Positions 1 to 9,941 are shown, numbered from the stretch's first letter. The stretch: 64,000 bases of DNA from an uncultured Bacteroidales bacterium (GCA_944320415.1 CALUHJ010000002.1:156165-220164); one strand, 5' to 3'. Notes: a model not told the origin generated them from the sequence alone. Numbers and translations: made by a program.

Positions 1-1518
1 TTTTCTTTCCCTTGCCATCTTTATAATAAGATAACTGTTGGCTATCAGATTACGCAATTCACACAATTTTGGAGTCAAGACAGAGCGGTTATACAATTCT
101 TCCGTTTCCTTATATATAAGACCTATTCTGTCGAATGCACGCTTCAATCTCAGATTACTTCTGATTATGCCTACATAATTGGTCATTATTTGTTGCAATT
201 CTTTCATTGACTGTGTAACCAGACTTATTTCTTCGTTCAATACCATTCCTTCCGCATTCCAGTCTGGAATCTGGTCACAAAAATCTATCGTCTTTACTTT
301 ATCAACCGAATCCAAGTAAGCTCTATGAGAATAAACCAACGACTCCAAAAGAGAATTTGAAGCAAGACGATTTGCACCATGCAATCCCGTGCAGGAACAC
401 TCTCCCGAAGCATAAAGATTCTGAATGGATGTACGAGCATATTGGTCAACCTCAACTCCTCCACAACCATAATGAGCAGCAGGAACAACAGGTATCATTT
501 CCTTTGTTATATTTATTCCTATCTCCAAACATTTGGCATAAATATTAGGAAAATGACGCATAATCTCCATCTTACTTATTCCTCTGCAATCCAAATATTC
601 ATGGTCATCCCCCCTTTTTGTCATTTCATTATTTACCGCTCTTGCAACAATATCCCTCGGAGCCAACGAACCTCTTTCATCATATTTTTCCATAAAGCTT
701 TCTCCGTCAAGGGTTTTCAGTATTCCACCCGCACCTCTCATTGCTTCTGTAATAAGAAACGACGGTTTTTCCCGCGGATTATACAAAGATGTAGGATGGA
801 ACTGAATAAACTCCATATGCTTTAACCTGCCTTTAGCTCTATGAACCATGGCCTGACCATCTCCGGTCGCAATAACAGGACTTGTGGTTGTTGAATATAC
901 ATTACCGTTACCACCGGTACACAACATCGTTACCTTTGCAATATAAGTATCTATCGTATTGCTGTCCTTATTCAAAACATAAGCCCCAAAACATTTTATA
1001 TCTTTACGTCTTCTGTTAACCTCCTCACCCAAATGATGTTGTGTAATAAGATCTACCGTATATTGATTTTCTTTCAATTCAATATTTGGATGTTGACGTG
1101 CCTTTTCCAACAAAGCCCTTTCTATCTCAAACCCGGTATTATCCTGATGATGCAATATCCTGTATTCAGAATGTCCGCCTTCTTTTGCCAAATCGTATAA
1201 TCCAGTCTGCTTTTTATCGAAATTGGTTCCCCACTCTATTAATTCCCTTATTCTTGCCGTAGATTCAGTAATTGTTATTCTTACGCTTTCCTCATCACAA
1301 AGTCCAGCCCCGGCAATAAGAGTATCTTTTATGTGTTTCTCGTAAGAATCCGGGCCATACATGACAGCAGCTATTCCTCCTTGCGCATATTTTGTCGAAC
1401 TCTCTGATGCATCATCTTTGGTAAGTATGCAAACTTTACCGTATTGTGCAACTTCCAAAGCATAACTCAACCCGGCTATACCGGAACCTATAACCAAAAA
1501 ATCTATTTTATATCGCAT
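1..1518 (-). CDS. nadB: L-aspartate oxidase NadB, 3' end cut by window edge
   Basis: FAD enzyme that oxidises L-aspartate to iminoaspartate, the first step of quinolinate and NAD synthesis; cytoplasmic. I read 506 codons without a stop from the ATG at 1518-1516 to the window edge. Visible motifs are the N-terminal dinucleotide-binding loop GSGIAGLSYALEVA, the FHPTSLY segment, SLAPRDIVARAV with the active-site Arg, and the C-terminal SGECSCTGLHGANRLASNS flavin/succinate signature. Family members are usually about 520-540 residues, so only the last few residues should be missing. It starts 3 bases after the atpG stop, so it is probably co-transcribed with the ATP synthase genes, an uncommon place for nadB. 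Confidence 0.93.
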   Translation of the reverse strand, partial: MRYKIDFLVIGSGIAGLSYALEVAQYGKVCILTKDDASESSTKYAQGGIAAVMYGPDSYEKHIKDTLIAGAGLCDEESVRITITESTARIRELIEWGTNFDKKQTGLYDLAKEGGHSEYRILHHQDNTGFEIERALLEKARQHPNIELKENQYTVDLITQHHLGEEVNRRRKDIKCFGAYVLNKDSNTIDTYIAKVTMLCTGGNGNVYSTTTSPVIATGDGQAMVHRAKGRLKHMEFIQFHPTSLYNPREKPSFLITEAMRGAGGILKTLDGESFMEKYDERGSLAPRDIVARAVNNEMTKRGDDHEYLDCRGISKMEIMRHFPNIYAKCLEIGINITKEMIPVVPAAHYGCGGVEVDQYARTSIQNLYASGECSCTGLHGANRLASNSLLESLVYSHRAYLDSVDKVKTIDFCDQIPDWNAEGMVLNEEISLVTQSMKELQQIMTNYVGIIRSNLRLKRAFDRIGLIYKETEELYNRSVLTPKLCELRNLIANSYLIIKMARERK

Positions 1519-1521
1519 ACT

Positions 1522-2397
1522 TTATCCATTCAAAGCGTCAGCCCCACTGCATATCTCTATTATTTCATTTGTAATTGCAGCTTGTCTGGCTTTATTGTAT
1601 CTGAGTTTGAGATCTTTTAAAAGATTGGTTGCATTGTCCGTTGCCTTATGCATGGAAGTCATTCTCGCTCCATGTTCAGAAGCAAAAGAATCTACAAAAC
1701 ATTTATACAATTGTGTCTTTAGAGCCTGAGGAATGATTTTGTTGATTATTTCTTTTTTAGATGGTTCATATATATAATCGTTTACAGATCTACCTCTCGT
1801 ATCGGCTACTGGAATATCTATGGGTAAGAACGTTTCACACTGCAAAATCTGAGTAGTAGCATTCTTAAACTGATTATATATTATTTCTATCCTGTCGTAT
1901 TTTTTATTTGTGAATGCTTCTATCAACAATGCAACCTCTTTAGATACTTCTTCAAAATTAAGATTGTCCCAAATTCCATCTCCATCGCCAAGATACCTTA
2001 TATTACTTTGCTTCTTAAAAAAATCACTGCCTTTTTTCCCAAAACTTTTAAGGTCAACCTTTATGTATTTATCACATTGATAATAGAAATTTATCCTTTT
2101 CAAGGCAGCTTTTATTACATTGGCATTAAAACCGGAACATAAACCCTTATTGGAAGTCAAAACAAGCAACAACACATTCTCTATCGGCCTTACATTAGCC
2201 AATGGTATATCTATCATCTCACTGTCACACACATTACGAACAATCTCCGTCATCTTTTCAGAATAAGGACGCAATTTCATTATTGTGTTCTGAGATTTAC
2301 GCAACTTGGAAGCGGATACCATTTTCATAGCACTTGTTATCTGCTGAGTAGAAGAAACTGACGATATCCTTGTTCTAATTTCCTTGAGATTTGCCAT
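1522..2397 (-). CDS. atpG: ATP synthase F1 subunit gamma
   Basis: Central rotor stalk of the F1 sector, transmitting rotation of the c-ring to the alpha/beta catalytic hexamer. The 291-residue protein has the family N-terminus (MANLKEIRTRISSVSSTQQITSAMKMVSASKLRK) split here only by description, and the conserved C-terminal helix with EHGARMTSMHKATDNA and NKARQAAITNEIIEI. Length is normal for the family. It follows atpA with a 6-base gap and precedes nadB by 3 bases. No frame damage is seen. Confidence 0.96.
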   Translation of the reverse strand: MANLKEIRTRISSVSSTQQITSAMKMVSASKLRKSQNTIMKLRPYSEKMTEIVRNVCDSEMIDIPLANVRPIENVLLLVLTSNKGLCSGFNANVIKAALKRINFYYQCDKYIKVDLKSFGKKGSDFFKKQSNIRYLGDGDGIWDNLNFEEVSKEVALLIEAFTNKKYDRIEIIYNQFKNATTQILQCETFLPIDIPVADTRGRSVNDYIYEPSKKEIINKIIPQALKTQLYKCFVDSFASEHGARMTSMHKATDNATNLLKDLKLRYNKARQAAITNEIIEICSGADALNG

Positions 2398-2403
2398 AAT
2401 AAT

Positions 2404-3984
2404 TTACTCTTTGTACTTTTTGCCGATATTGACAGCTATTTTTTCCATCCTGTCAAGAATATCGTCATCCAATTTTCCATTTTTCAAATCATTCAAAAGG
2501 TCTTGTTCGTTACTGTCAAGATAATACAAATATTCAACCTCAAAGTTTTTAACCTTATTTACAGGTATATCCTGCAACCATCCTTTGGTACCACAGGCAA
2601 TTATTGCGACTTGATGTTCAACGCTCATAGGCGAATATTGCGACTGCTTCAATATTTCTACATTTCTTTTTCCTTTCTCCAACACCAATTTTGTAGCAGC
2701 ATCAAGATCTGAACCAAATTTTGAAAATGCTTCCAATTCTCTGTATTGTGCCTGATCCAACTTCAATGTTCCTGATATCTTCTTCATGGACTTTATCTGA
2801 GCCTTACCTCCAACTCTCGACACTGAAATACCGACATTTATAGCCGGCCTTATTCCTGCATTGAAAAGGTTGGTTTCTAGAAATATCTGTCCATCTGTAA
2901 TGGATATGACATTGGTTGGTATATATGCAGAAACGTCTCCTGCCTGTGTCTCTATTATAGGCAATGCTGTCAACGATCCTCCACCCTTGACAAGATGTCT
3001 TATACTGTCAGGTAAATCATTCATTTGTTTTGCCACACCATCTTCACTTATTATTTTACCTGCTCTTTCCAAAAGTCTCGAATGAAGATAGAAAACATCC
3101 CCAGGATATGCTTCCCTTCCAGGTGGACGACGCAACAACAAGGAGACCTCTCTATAAGCAACAGCCTGCTTGCTCAAATCATCATACACAACTAAGGCTG
3201 ATCGCCCCGTATCCCTGAAAAATTCCCCTATTGCCGCCCCTGCAAACGGTGCATAAAACTGCATGGCAGCAGAATCAGAAGCTGTTGCAGCCAATACCAC
3301 GGTATATGCCATGGCACCCTTTTCCTTCAACGTCCTTACTATATTGGCTACCGTTGATCCCTTTTGCCCACAAGCAACATATATGCAATAAACAGGTTCA
3401 CCCTGTTCATAAAATTCCTTTTGATTGATTATGGTATCTATCGCTATTGCCGTTTTTCCCGTCTGTCGGTCACCAATAATAAGCTCTCTTTGGCCTCTAC
3501 CTATGGGAATCATGGAATCAACTGCCTTCAAACCCGTCTGAAGAGGTTCCACAACAGGTTGACGATATATCACACCTGGAGCCTTCCTCTCAAGAGGCAT
3601 TTCAAAAAGTTCTCCTTCTATTGTACCTTTGCCGTCTATCGGTTCTCCTATTGTATTTATAACCCTACCTAACAATCCTTCTCCTACCTTGATGGAAGCA
3701 ATCCTTTTGGTACGCTTTACTGTATCCCCCTCATTTATCGAATCGGCTTCTCCTAAAATTACAACACCTACATTATCCTCTTCCAGATTTTGAACTATGG
3801 CCTGTACTCCATTTTCAAATTCAACCAACTCGCCGGACTGAACATTGGTAAGACCATAAATTCTCGCTATACCATCTCCAACCGTTAGGACAGTACCCAC
3901 TTCTTCCAAACTGCTTTCCAAATCGGCATTGGAAAGTTGTTTACGCAAAATTGCCGTTACTTCCGATGGTTTTATTTCTGCCAT
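2404..3984 (-). CDS. atpA: ATP synthase F1 subunit alpha
   Basis: Non-catalytic nucleotide-binding subunit of F1, alternating with beta in the hexamer. The 526-residue product carries the P-loop GDRQTGKT near residue 170, the segment [35 protein letters not shown] (described in parts: [23 protein letters not shown]) and the alpha signature [14 protein letters not shown]. The first residues [17 protein letters not shown] match the usual membrane-facing N-terminal helix. It lies between atpH (12-base gap) and atpG. Confidence 0.97.
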   Translation of the reverse strand: MAEIKPSEVTAILRKQLSNADLESSLEEVGTVLTVGDGIARIYGLTNVQSGELVEFENGVQAIVQNLEEDNVGVVILGEADSINEGDTVKRTKRIASIKVGEGLLGRVINTIGEPIDGKGTIEGELFEMPLERKAPGVIYRQPVVEPLQTGLKAVDSMIPIGRGQRELIIGDRQTGKTAIAIDTIINQKEFYEQGEPVYCIYVACGQKGSTVANIVRTLKEKGAMAYTVVLAATASDSAAMQFYAPFAGAAIGEFFRDTGRSALVVYDDLSKQAVAYREVSLLLRRPPGREAYPGDVFYLHSRLLERAGKIISEDGVAKQMNDLPDSIRHLVKGGGSLTALPIIETQAGDVSAYIPTNVISITDGQIFLETNLFNAGIRPAINVGISVSRVGGKAQIKSMKKISGTLKLDQAQYRELEAFSKFGSDLDAATKLVLEKGKRNVEILKQSQYSPMSVEHQVAIIACGTKGWLQDIPVNKVKNFEVEYLYYLDSNEQDLLNDLKNGKLDDDILDRMEKIAVNIGKKYKE

Positions 3985-3996
3985 ATTCCAATTGTA

Positions 3997-4554
3997 TTAA
4001 AATATCTTCTCGTATATATTCTCACTAAACTCTTTCTTCAATCTGACAAATTGATTCAAAAAACTTGCATCGTATTGTTTACCATCAAAAAGCAAACAAA
4101 AACCGCCTATCAGTTTAGGATTAACCCTAAGTTCCAAATCCACTTTAGCATTAAGAGATTTTTCCATGTATTTCAACATTTCGTCAAAAAAAACAGAGTC
4201 CAATTTGTCAGCAGTAATCAACACAACAGTTTTTATACCTTTACTCTCCTTATATAACTCGGTAAATCTGTCCGCTATTTCATAAAGCAGTATATCCCGT
4301 CTTTTGTCTACCAACAAATCAAGGAACGATAAGGTCAGTTGTTGCACTCTTTCTCCAAAAATATCGTCTATAATAGCTTTTTTTCTGGAAGGCTTGATGA
4401 TAGGATTTTTCAAAACCGCCTTAAGTTCCGTATTTTCCGCACATACTTTCTTAACCAACAACATATCTTCATACACTGATTCCGTCAAAGAATTTTCAAC
4501 GGAAAGGTCAAACAATGATTGTGCGTAACGCATCTGCAACTTAGAACTCTCCAT
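3997..4554 (-). CDS. atpH: ATP synthase F1 subunit delta
   Basis: Peripheral-stalk subunit (OSCP type) that joins the b-subunit stalk to the top of F1. The protein has 185 residues, begins with the helical RYAQSLFDLSVEN segment found in delta/OSCP proteins, and ends with the LIGGFCLLFDGKQYDASFLNQ region (conserved as iGG....d...iD.S). Sequence is divergent as usual for this subunit, and the identification rests strongly on its place between atpF and atpA. Confidence 0.92.
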   Translation of the reverse strand: MESSKLQMRYAQSLFDLSVENSLTESVYEDMLLVKKVCAENTELKAVLKNPIIKPSRKKAIIDDIFGERVQQLTLSFLDLLVDKRRDILLYEIADRFTELYKESKGIKTVVLITADKLDSVFFDEMLKYMEKSLNAKVDLELRVNPKLIGGFCLLFDGKQYDASFLNQFVRLKKEFSENIYEKIF

Positions 4555-4570
4555 AATGATGAATCAAATG

Positions 4571-5065
4571 CTAATTAAAGTTTACTTCCGACATTTTTTT
4601 CTTTATTATCTCATTGCTTTTTTCCTTGTCGGTCAACTCATGCTTCAATAAATCCTCAGCTATTTCTATGGAAAGGCTTGCCACCTGGTTTTTCAACTCA
4701 GTCATGGCGTGCAGTTTTTCATAGTGAATATTCTCCCTTGCCGTAACCAATATTCTTTGAGCCTCTTCCTGAGCCTTGGCTTTGGCCTCATCTATTATTT
4801 TTTCCCTCATTTCCCTCGTTTCCTTAAGCATCTGATCTCTTTCCTGTTGAGCCTGCTTCAGCAATTGCTCATTATTGAAATGCAACTGTTGCATCTCCTG
4901 TTTTGCTTTATCTGCCGCTTCCAAAGACTGTTTTATGCTCTCCTCTCTGTCCTTCATCATCCTCAGAACAACAGGCCAACCAAATTTTCCCAAAACAAAC
5001 AGTAATATGAGAAAAGTCAGAGTCATCCAAAAGAACAGACCCATATCCGGCGTTAATAGACCCAT
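4571..5065 (-). CDS. atpF: ATP synthase Fo subunit b
   Basis: Membrane-anchored peripheral stalk (stator) subunit. Of 164 residues, about 8-28 form one transmembrane helix (FFWMTLTFLILLFVLGKFGW), followed by a long charged coiled coil of the kind KDREESIKQSLEAADKAKQEM. A single b-type gene is present, not a b/b' pair. The ATG at 5065 gives the expected short periplasmic N-terminus. It follows atpE by about 95 bases and precedes atpH by 16. Confidence 0.94.
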   Translation of the reverse strand: MGLLTPDMGLFFWMTLTFLILLFVLGKFGWPVVLRMMKDREESIKQSLEAADKAKQEMQQLHFNNEQLLKQAQQERDQMLKETREMREKIIDEAKAKAQEEAQRILVTARENIHYEKLHAMTELKNQVASLSIEIAEDLLKHELTDKEKSNEIIKKKMSEVNFN

Positions 5066-5159
5066 ATCTCAAAAATTTTATTTTCATACAACCATTCAAC
5101 GAAAACATAGCAACGCGGCAAAAAGTCGCATCGCTATGTAAATTCCTTTCAATGTCTGT

Positions 5160-5426
<267 letters not shown>

Positions 5427-5491
5427 CTAAAACAATTAGTATTATTAATAAACAAACCTCTATCCAAAGCCCTCGCCTTAAATAGGGAAGC

Positions 5492-5499
5492 CAAAAGTA
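5492..5499 (-). promoter_or_regulatory. Possible -7 box for the atpE operon
   Basis: TACTTTTG on the minus strand fits the Bacteroidota -7 consensus TAnnTTTG and lies about 70 bases before the atpE start. No clear TTTG -33 box is at the usual spacing, so this is tentative. The remaining 5424-5681 interval holds no gene that I can support. Confidence 0.35.
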
Positions 5500-5612
5500 G
5501 GTATTTTTCCCGAAGCAGTGAAATATAATGTTTTAAAAAAAACAAACGGTTTTCAAAACAACCTAATTATCAAATCATTAAATGATACATCAAAAACTTT
5601 TGCAATGAAAAA

Positions 5613-5643
5613 ATTGTGGGATATAAACAATTTTGTATCTTTG
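5613..5643 (+). promoter_or_regulatory. Promoter of tRNA-Lys/tRNA-Thr
   Basis: ATTG at 5613-5616 (-33 element) is followed after 19 bases by TATCTTTG at 5636-5643, matching the Bacteroidota promoter pattern. It lies about 40 bases before tRNA-Lys. The transcript probably includes tRNA-Lys, tRNA-Thr and the M20 amidohydrolase. Confidence 0.65.
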
Positions 5644-5681
5644 CAACCGCAAATGTGACTCTGAAGAGAGTTTGATGCAAT

Positions 5682-5754
5682 GTCTTCGTAGCTCAGTTGG
5701 TAGAGCAATTGACTCTTAATCAATGGGTCCAGGGTTCGAGTCCCTGCGAGGACA
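5682..5754 (+). tRNA. tRNA-Lys (anticodon CTT)
   Basis: A 73-base cloverleaf with acceptor stem GTCTTCG/CGAGGAC (one G-T pair), D-arm GCTCAGTTGGTAGAGC, anticodon loop CTCTTAA on stem ATTGA/TCAAT, T-loop TTCGAGT and discriminator A. CCA is not encoded and must be added after processing. Confidence 0.97.
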
Positions 5755-5782
5755 CTTTCTTGTCTTAAGAAAAGCTGGGCAC

Positions 5783-5855
5783 GCCACTTTAGCTCAGTTG
5801 GTAGAGCGCCGCATTCGTAATGCGTAGGTCTGCGGTTCGAGTCCGCAATGTGGCT
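5783..5855 (+). tRNA. tRNA-Thr (anticodon CGT)
   Basis: A 73-base cloverleaf with anticodon loop TTCGTAA (reads ACG), D-arm GCTCAGTTGGTAGAGC, T-arm TGCGG-TTCGAGT-CCGCA and discriminator T. Two positions do not pair: T6 against T67 in the acceptor stem and C27 against T43 at the top of the anticodon stem. CCA is not encoded. The next gene starts at 5858, two bases after the discriminator. Confidence 0.93.
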
Positions 5856-5857
5856 CT

Positions 5858-7054
5858 ATGGAAATTCAAAACAAAATCAGAAATTCAGCAATGCGTCATT
5901 ACAATGACGTCATTGCTTTTCGCCGTTATTTTCATCAATATCCGGAATTGTCCAAACAGGAAAAAAAAACTGCCGACTTCATTTGCAATTATCTTGATAC
6001 GCTTGAAGGCGTGTCATACAGAAGAAACATTGCAGGCAACGGCATTTGCGGATTTGTAGAAAGCCAAATCAAATCGGACAAATGTGTCGCCTTAAGAGCG
6101 GATATGGATGCTTTACCCATAACAGAAACAACAAACCTGCCATTCAAATCAAAAAACACAGGAGTAATGCATGCATGTGGACATGACGTACACATGTCCG
6201 TTCTTATGGGTGCAATAACCATTCTGTCCGAATTGAGAAACGAATTCGAAGGAAAAATCATGTTCATATTCCAACCATCTGAAGAACACTACCCGGGAGG
6301 AGCGATAACCATGCTGAACGAAGGAATATTCGAACCGATAAAGCCTTCAAGGATATACGCTTTGCATACGACTCCTGAAATGTATGCAGGGAAAGTCGGT
6401 ATGAAGGAAGGAAAATATATGGCTTCGACAGATGAAATATACATATCGGTATTGGGAAAGGGCGGACACGGCGCAACACCGGATTTGAACATAGATCCAA
6501 TAGTTGCAGCCTCACACATAGTTATCGCTTTGCAGACTCTTGTCAGCAGAAATGCAAATCCGACCCTGCCCACCACCTTTTCCATCGGAAAATTCATTGC
6601 AGAGGGAAGAACAAACGTCATTCCCTCGCAAGTGGATATGGAATGCATAATACGCACATTTGACGAGCAATGGCGCAAACAGGCTCATAAACTTATTCAC
6701 CGTATAGTCGAGAACACTGCCAAGGCCTTTGGAGCAACGGCCGATGTCTTTATAGACCATGGCTATCCCTATGTATTCAATGATTCCGAAACTACAAAAC
6801 AGGTACGTAACTGGTCAAAAGAATACATGGGAGAAGATAATGTGCTGGATATAAACATGAGAATGACGGCAGAAGATTTCGCTTATTTCGCGCAAAGAGT
6901 TCCGGCTTGCTATTTCAGACTCGGAACAAGAAAAAAAGACTCTCCCGTAACCAATCTCCACACCTCCGACTTTGATGTTGACGAAAGATGTCTGGAATAT
7001 GGAATGGGATTATCCGCATACATTGCCATAAAGAGCCTGGCAAACACAGATTAA
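5858..7054 (+). CDS. M20 family metallo-amidohydrolase (N-acyl-amino acid or hippurate hydrolase type)
   Basis: A predicted cytoplasmic zinc hydrolase that removes acyl groups from amino acids or small peptides; exact substrate unknown. The 398 residues show the M20D order: FRRYFHQYPELS, the metal-ligand motif MHACGHDVHM (about residue 105), the catalytic Glu region FQPSEEHYPGGA, then the dimerisation domain beginning at about GKGGHGATPD and a late RMTAEDFAYF Glu/Asp ligand region. The ATG at 5858 gives the family-normal lead before the RR..H..PELS motif, whereas the next in-frame ATG (5891) would shorten it. No ribosome binding site is possible upstream because the tRNA ends at 5855. Confidence 0.9.
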   Translation: MEIQNKIRNSAMRHYNDVIAFRRYFHQYPELSKQEKKTADFICNYLDTLEGVSYRRNIAGNGICGFVESQIKSDKCVALRADMDALPITETTNLPFKSKNTGVMHACGHDVHMSVLMGAITILSELRNEFEGKIMFIFQPSEEHYPGGAITMLNEGIFEPIKPSRIYALHTTPEMYAGKVGMKEGKYMASTDEIYISVLGKGGHGATPDLNIDPIVAASHIVIALQTLVSRNANPTLPTTFSIGKFIAEGRTNVIPSQVDMECIIRTFDEQWRKQAHKLIHRIVENTAKAFGATADVFIDHGYPYVFNDSETTKQVRNWSKEYMGEDNVLDINMRMTAEDFAYFAQRVPACYFRLGTRKKDSPVTNLHTSDFDVDERCLEYGMGLSAYIAIKSLANTD

Positions 7055-7082
7055 ACAGATTCAAAAGCAGTTCTGACGAAAC

Positions 7083-7158
7083 TTGATTTCAGGAAATTCT
7101 TTTCTGAAATCAAAAAAATGAAATCAGAAAAGAAAAAAATCTTTTCTGATTTCATTTT
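7083..7158. terminator. Two tandem hairpins, members of the GGATTCAG-type palindrome family
   Basis: Hairpin 1 pairs 7083-7096 with 7100-7113 (one mismatch). Hairpin 2 pairs 7115-7132 with 7141-7158, an 18-bp perfect stem with an 8-base A-rich loop. T and A tracts flank the stems on both strands, so it can end both the amidohydrolase transcript and the convergent purM operon. Core sequence ATCAGAAAAGAAA is shared with the repeats at 18.7, 32.1, 41.4, 52.6 and 61.2 kb. Confidence 0.8.
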
Positions 7159-7159
7159 A

Positions 7160-8329
7160 TCAGTAAACAAACTCTCCGAAAGGACTTCTGATTGTAAGTT
7201 TTTTTGCAGGACTTTCTTCCACATGTCCTACTATTTTAGCCTCCACATCAAAGCCTTTGCTTATTGCGATTACCTCCTCCGCCGTTTTCTCATCTGTATA
7301 TATTTCCATACGGTGGCCCATGTTGAAAACCTTGTACATTTCCTTCCAATCCGTTTGGGACTGGGATTGTATCATTTCAAACAAAGGAGGAATGTCAAAC
7401 AGATTGTCCTTCACCACATGCAGGTTGTCATTTATGAAATTCAGCACTTTGGTTTGCGCTCCGCCGCTGCAGTGAACCAGTCCGTTGATTTTGTCGCGAT
7501 GTTCCGCCAATACCTTCGCCATTATCGGTGCATAAGTCCTTGTAGGCGACAATACCATTTTACCGGCATCAACACCGCTTACCGCAGTCGGTGATGTCAG
7601 TTCCATACCTCCGCAATATACCACTTCAGGATTAAGGTCCGGATCATAAGTTTCGGGAAAGTCCTTTGCAAGTCTTTTATTGAATACGTCATGACGGGCC
7701 GAAGTAAGGCCGTTGCTGCCCATTCCGCCGTTATAACAGTCCTCATAGCTTGCCTGTCCGAAAGAAGCCAGACCGACTATGACATCTCCTGCCTTTATAT
7801 TGTGATTGGATATTATGTCGCTGCGTTTTGCTCTTGCCGTTACCGTACTGTCCACTATTATGGTACGGACAAGATCCCCCACATCGGCCGTTTCGCCTCC
7901 GGTGGAGTGAATGCCTACGCCCAAAGTTCTCATCTTTTCAAGGAATTCTTCCGTTCCGTTGATTATTGCGGAAACAACCTCACCGGGGATAAGTCTTTTG
8001 TTTCTTCCGATTGTAGAGGAAAGAAGGATGTTGTTCGTTATGCCAACACAAATCAAATCATCGATGTTCATAACTATCGAATCTATGGCAATACCTTTCC
8101 ATACCGACAAATCGCCTGTCTGTTTCCAGTACGCGTAAGCAAGTGACGATTTCGTGCCCGCTCCGTCCGCATGCATCACAATGCAATAATCTTCATCTGC
8201 TGTCAATATGTCCGGCACCACCTTGCAGAAAGCCCTCGGGAACAATCCCTTGTCCAAATTCCTGATTGCGTTGTGAACATCTTCTTTCGAGGCACTGACG
8301 CCTCTCAAGCTGTATTTCTCAATATTCAT
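7160..8329 (-). CDS. purM: Phosphoribosylformylglycinamidine cyclo-ligase (AIR synthase)
   Basis: ATP-dependent ring closure of FGAM to aminoimidazole ribonucleotide, step 5 of purine synthesis. The 389-residue protein has the AIRS/PurM fold signatures: MHADGAGTKSSLAY near residue 52, AIDSIVMNIDDLICVG with the catalytic Asp cluster, GGETADVGDLVRT and GLASFGQASYEDCYNGGMGSNG. It is of the somewhat longer type found in Bacteroidota. It is the last gene of lysS-ctp-purM, 12 bases after ctp. Its 3' end abuts the hairpin pair at 7083-7158. Confidence 0.93.
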   Translation of the reverse strand: MNIEKYSLRGVSASKEDVHNAIRNLDKGLFPRAFCKVVPDILTADEDYCIVMHADGAGTKSSLAYAYWKQTGDLSVWKGIAIDSIVMNIDDLICVGITNNILLSSTIGRNKRLIPGEVVSAIINGTEEFLEKMRTLGVGIHSTGGETADVGDLVRTIIVDSTVTARAKRSDIISNHNIKAGDVIVGLASFGQASYEDCYNGGMGSNGLTSARHDVFNKRLAKDFPETYDPDLNPEVVYCGGMELTSPTAVSGVDAGKMVLSPTRTYAPIMAKVLAEHRDKINGLVHCSGGAQTKVLNFINDNLHVVKDNLFDIPPLFEMIQSQSQTDWKEMYKVFNMGHRMEIYTDEKTAEEVIAISKGFDVEAKIVGHVEESPAKKLTIRSPFGEFVY

Positions 8330-8341
8330 TTCAGTTCGGTT

Positions 8342-9925
8342 TTAATTCCTTATGTTTTTGAATTGTGTCAAACACTTTTGCACGTCTTCATCTATTTGAA
8401 GGTAAATAGGGTAAAAGTATTCGTCACCGTATAAGTTTTGAGCCATATAGGCTTTCATAAGCAGTTTTATTTCCTTTTCTTCTTTGGGAGGAATGTTTTT
8501 CAATTCTATTTTCTGGGCTTTTGCCGAGGCAATCATGCTGTCGTATAAATCCTGACTCGTTTTAAAGTTTTTGAGAAATTCTCCTCCTGTTTCATATATG
8601 GAAAATTCCTTACGGTTTTTGTCCGTATAGTCGAAACAGAACTTGTATATAAGACCTTTTCTGAGAAGAGTTGTATAGTCCGTACTTTTCTTGTAAAGAT
8701 AATATGGCAGTTCTATATCCGGTTCTATTCCACCGCCGCCGTAAACCGTTCTGCCTTTCTTGGTTTTGTATTTCAGGGAATCAGCATGCGATATGGTGTC
8801 GCTGTGATTTTCCATGTTGACATATCTTTCCAGAAAATCGGTATAATACTTTTCAGGGTCACCCGATATATAAGGTCTTTGAATGCATCTTCCGCTTGGT
8901 GTGTAATATCTTGACACCGTCAGTCTTATTGCGGAGCCGTCCGCCAACATTTTCTGTTCCTGCACCAATCCCTTTCCGAACGTTCTTCGTCCCATTATGC
9001 AGGCTCTGTCGTTGTCCTGCATCGCTCCTGCTATTATTTCTGAAGCAGAGGCGGATGCCTCGTCTATAAGGATTATCATCTTGCCCTTTGTGAAATTTCC
9101 GTCGGCTTTGACAAAATAATCTTTTCGTCCAGTGTACCTTCCCTTGGTGAAAAGTATCAAATCGTTAGGTTCAAGGAACTCTTCGGCTATGTTTATCGCC
9201 TGATCGAGATAACCTCCTCCGTTTCCTCTCAAGTCGAATATCAGTTGACTCTGTTCCGAAAGGTTCAGTTTTCTCATGGCTGCCGATACCTCAGCATGGG
9301 AATTTGCGGAGAATTGGGACAATTTTATATAAGCCGTATTCCTGTCAATCATACCGAAATAGTCAACGCTGTGTATGGGAATGGCATCACGTGTTATGGT
9401 ATATTGTATAGGTTCCTTTATACCGCTTCGCCTTATGCTTATACTTACTTTTGTTCCTTTCCTGCCTTTTAGCAGTTTGAATACTTTTTCATTGGTTATA
9501 TCCTTTCCGCAAACTGTTTTTCCATCCACCTTTATTATTCTGTCGCCGGCCATAATCCCCGCTTTTTGTGACGGACCCGAAGCAATAGGTTGAATGACCA
9601 CAATAGTATCCTCAATTATCCTGAATTGGATTCCTATCCCGTCAAAATTACCCTGCAAGGATTCGTTTTCCCGTTTGATTTCTTCAGAAGTAAGATAAAC
9701 GGAATGAGGGTCCAGATTTTTCAGAAGACTGCGTATTGCCTCATCCTCCAAAGAATCCATATCCACTTTGTCGACATATTGCTCGTTTACCAAAGAAACC
9801 ACCTGATTTATTTTGTTCCGGTTTACTGTCAACGTACTTCTGCCCGGTATCAGGAAGAAACCCAATAGCAAACCCGCAACTACGGACAACGCAATGATTA
9901 TCGGCGTTCTTGCTTTGTTGTTCAT
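8342..9925 (-). CDS. C-terminal processing peptidase, S41 family
   Basis: Periplasmic Ser/Lys protease that trims or degrades proteins from their C-terminus. The 527 residues have one N-terminal membrane anchor (about 8-26, IIIALSVVAGLLLGFFLIPG), a PDZ domain (about 85-175, GIQFRIIEDTIVVIQPIASG, AGDRIIKVDG), and the S41 core with LRGNGGGYLDQA, catalytic Ser in ASASASEIIAG and Lys in RTFGKGLVQEQ. The C-terminal tail of about 120 residues is typical for the longer Bacteroidota CtpA-like proteins. It sits between lysS and purM with short gaps. Confidence 0.93.
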   Translation of the reverse strand: MNNKARTPIIIALSVVAGLLLGFFLIPGRSTLTVNRNKINQVVSLVNEQYVDKVDMDSLEDEAIRSLLKNLDPHSVYLTSEEIKRENESLQGNFDGIGIQFRIIEDTIVVIQPIASGPSQKAGIMAGDRIIKVDGKTVCGKDITNEKVFKLLKGRKGTKVSISIRRSGIKEPIQYTITRDAIPIHSVDYFGMIDRNTAYIKLSQFSANSHAEVSAAMRKLNLSEQSQLIFDLRGNGGGYLDQAINIAEEFLEPNDLILFTKGRYTGRKDYFVKADGNFTKGKMIILIDEASASASEIIAGAMQDNDRACIMGRRTFGKGLVQEQKMLADGSAIRLTVSRYYTPSGRCIQRPYISGDPEKYYTDFLERYVNMENHSDTISHADSLKYKTKKGRTVYGGGGIEPDIELPYYLYKKSTDYTTLLRKGLIYKFCFDYTDKNRKEFSIYETGGEFLKNFKTSQDLYDSMIASAKAQKIELKNIPPKEEKEIKLLMKAYMAQNLYGDEYFYPIYLQIDEDVQKCLTQFKNIRN

Positions 9926-9941
9926 ATTCGATATTATCCTG

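Noticed and set aside
379..825. 148-codon frame on the plus strand
   Set aside because: Antisense to nadB, which shows all its family motifs on the minus strand.
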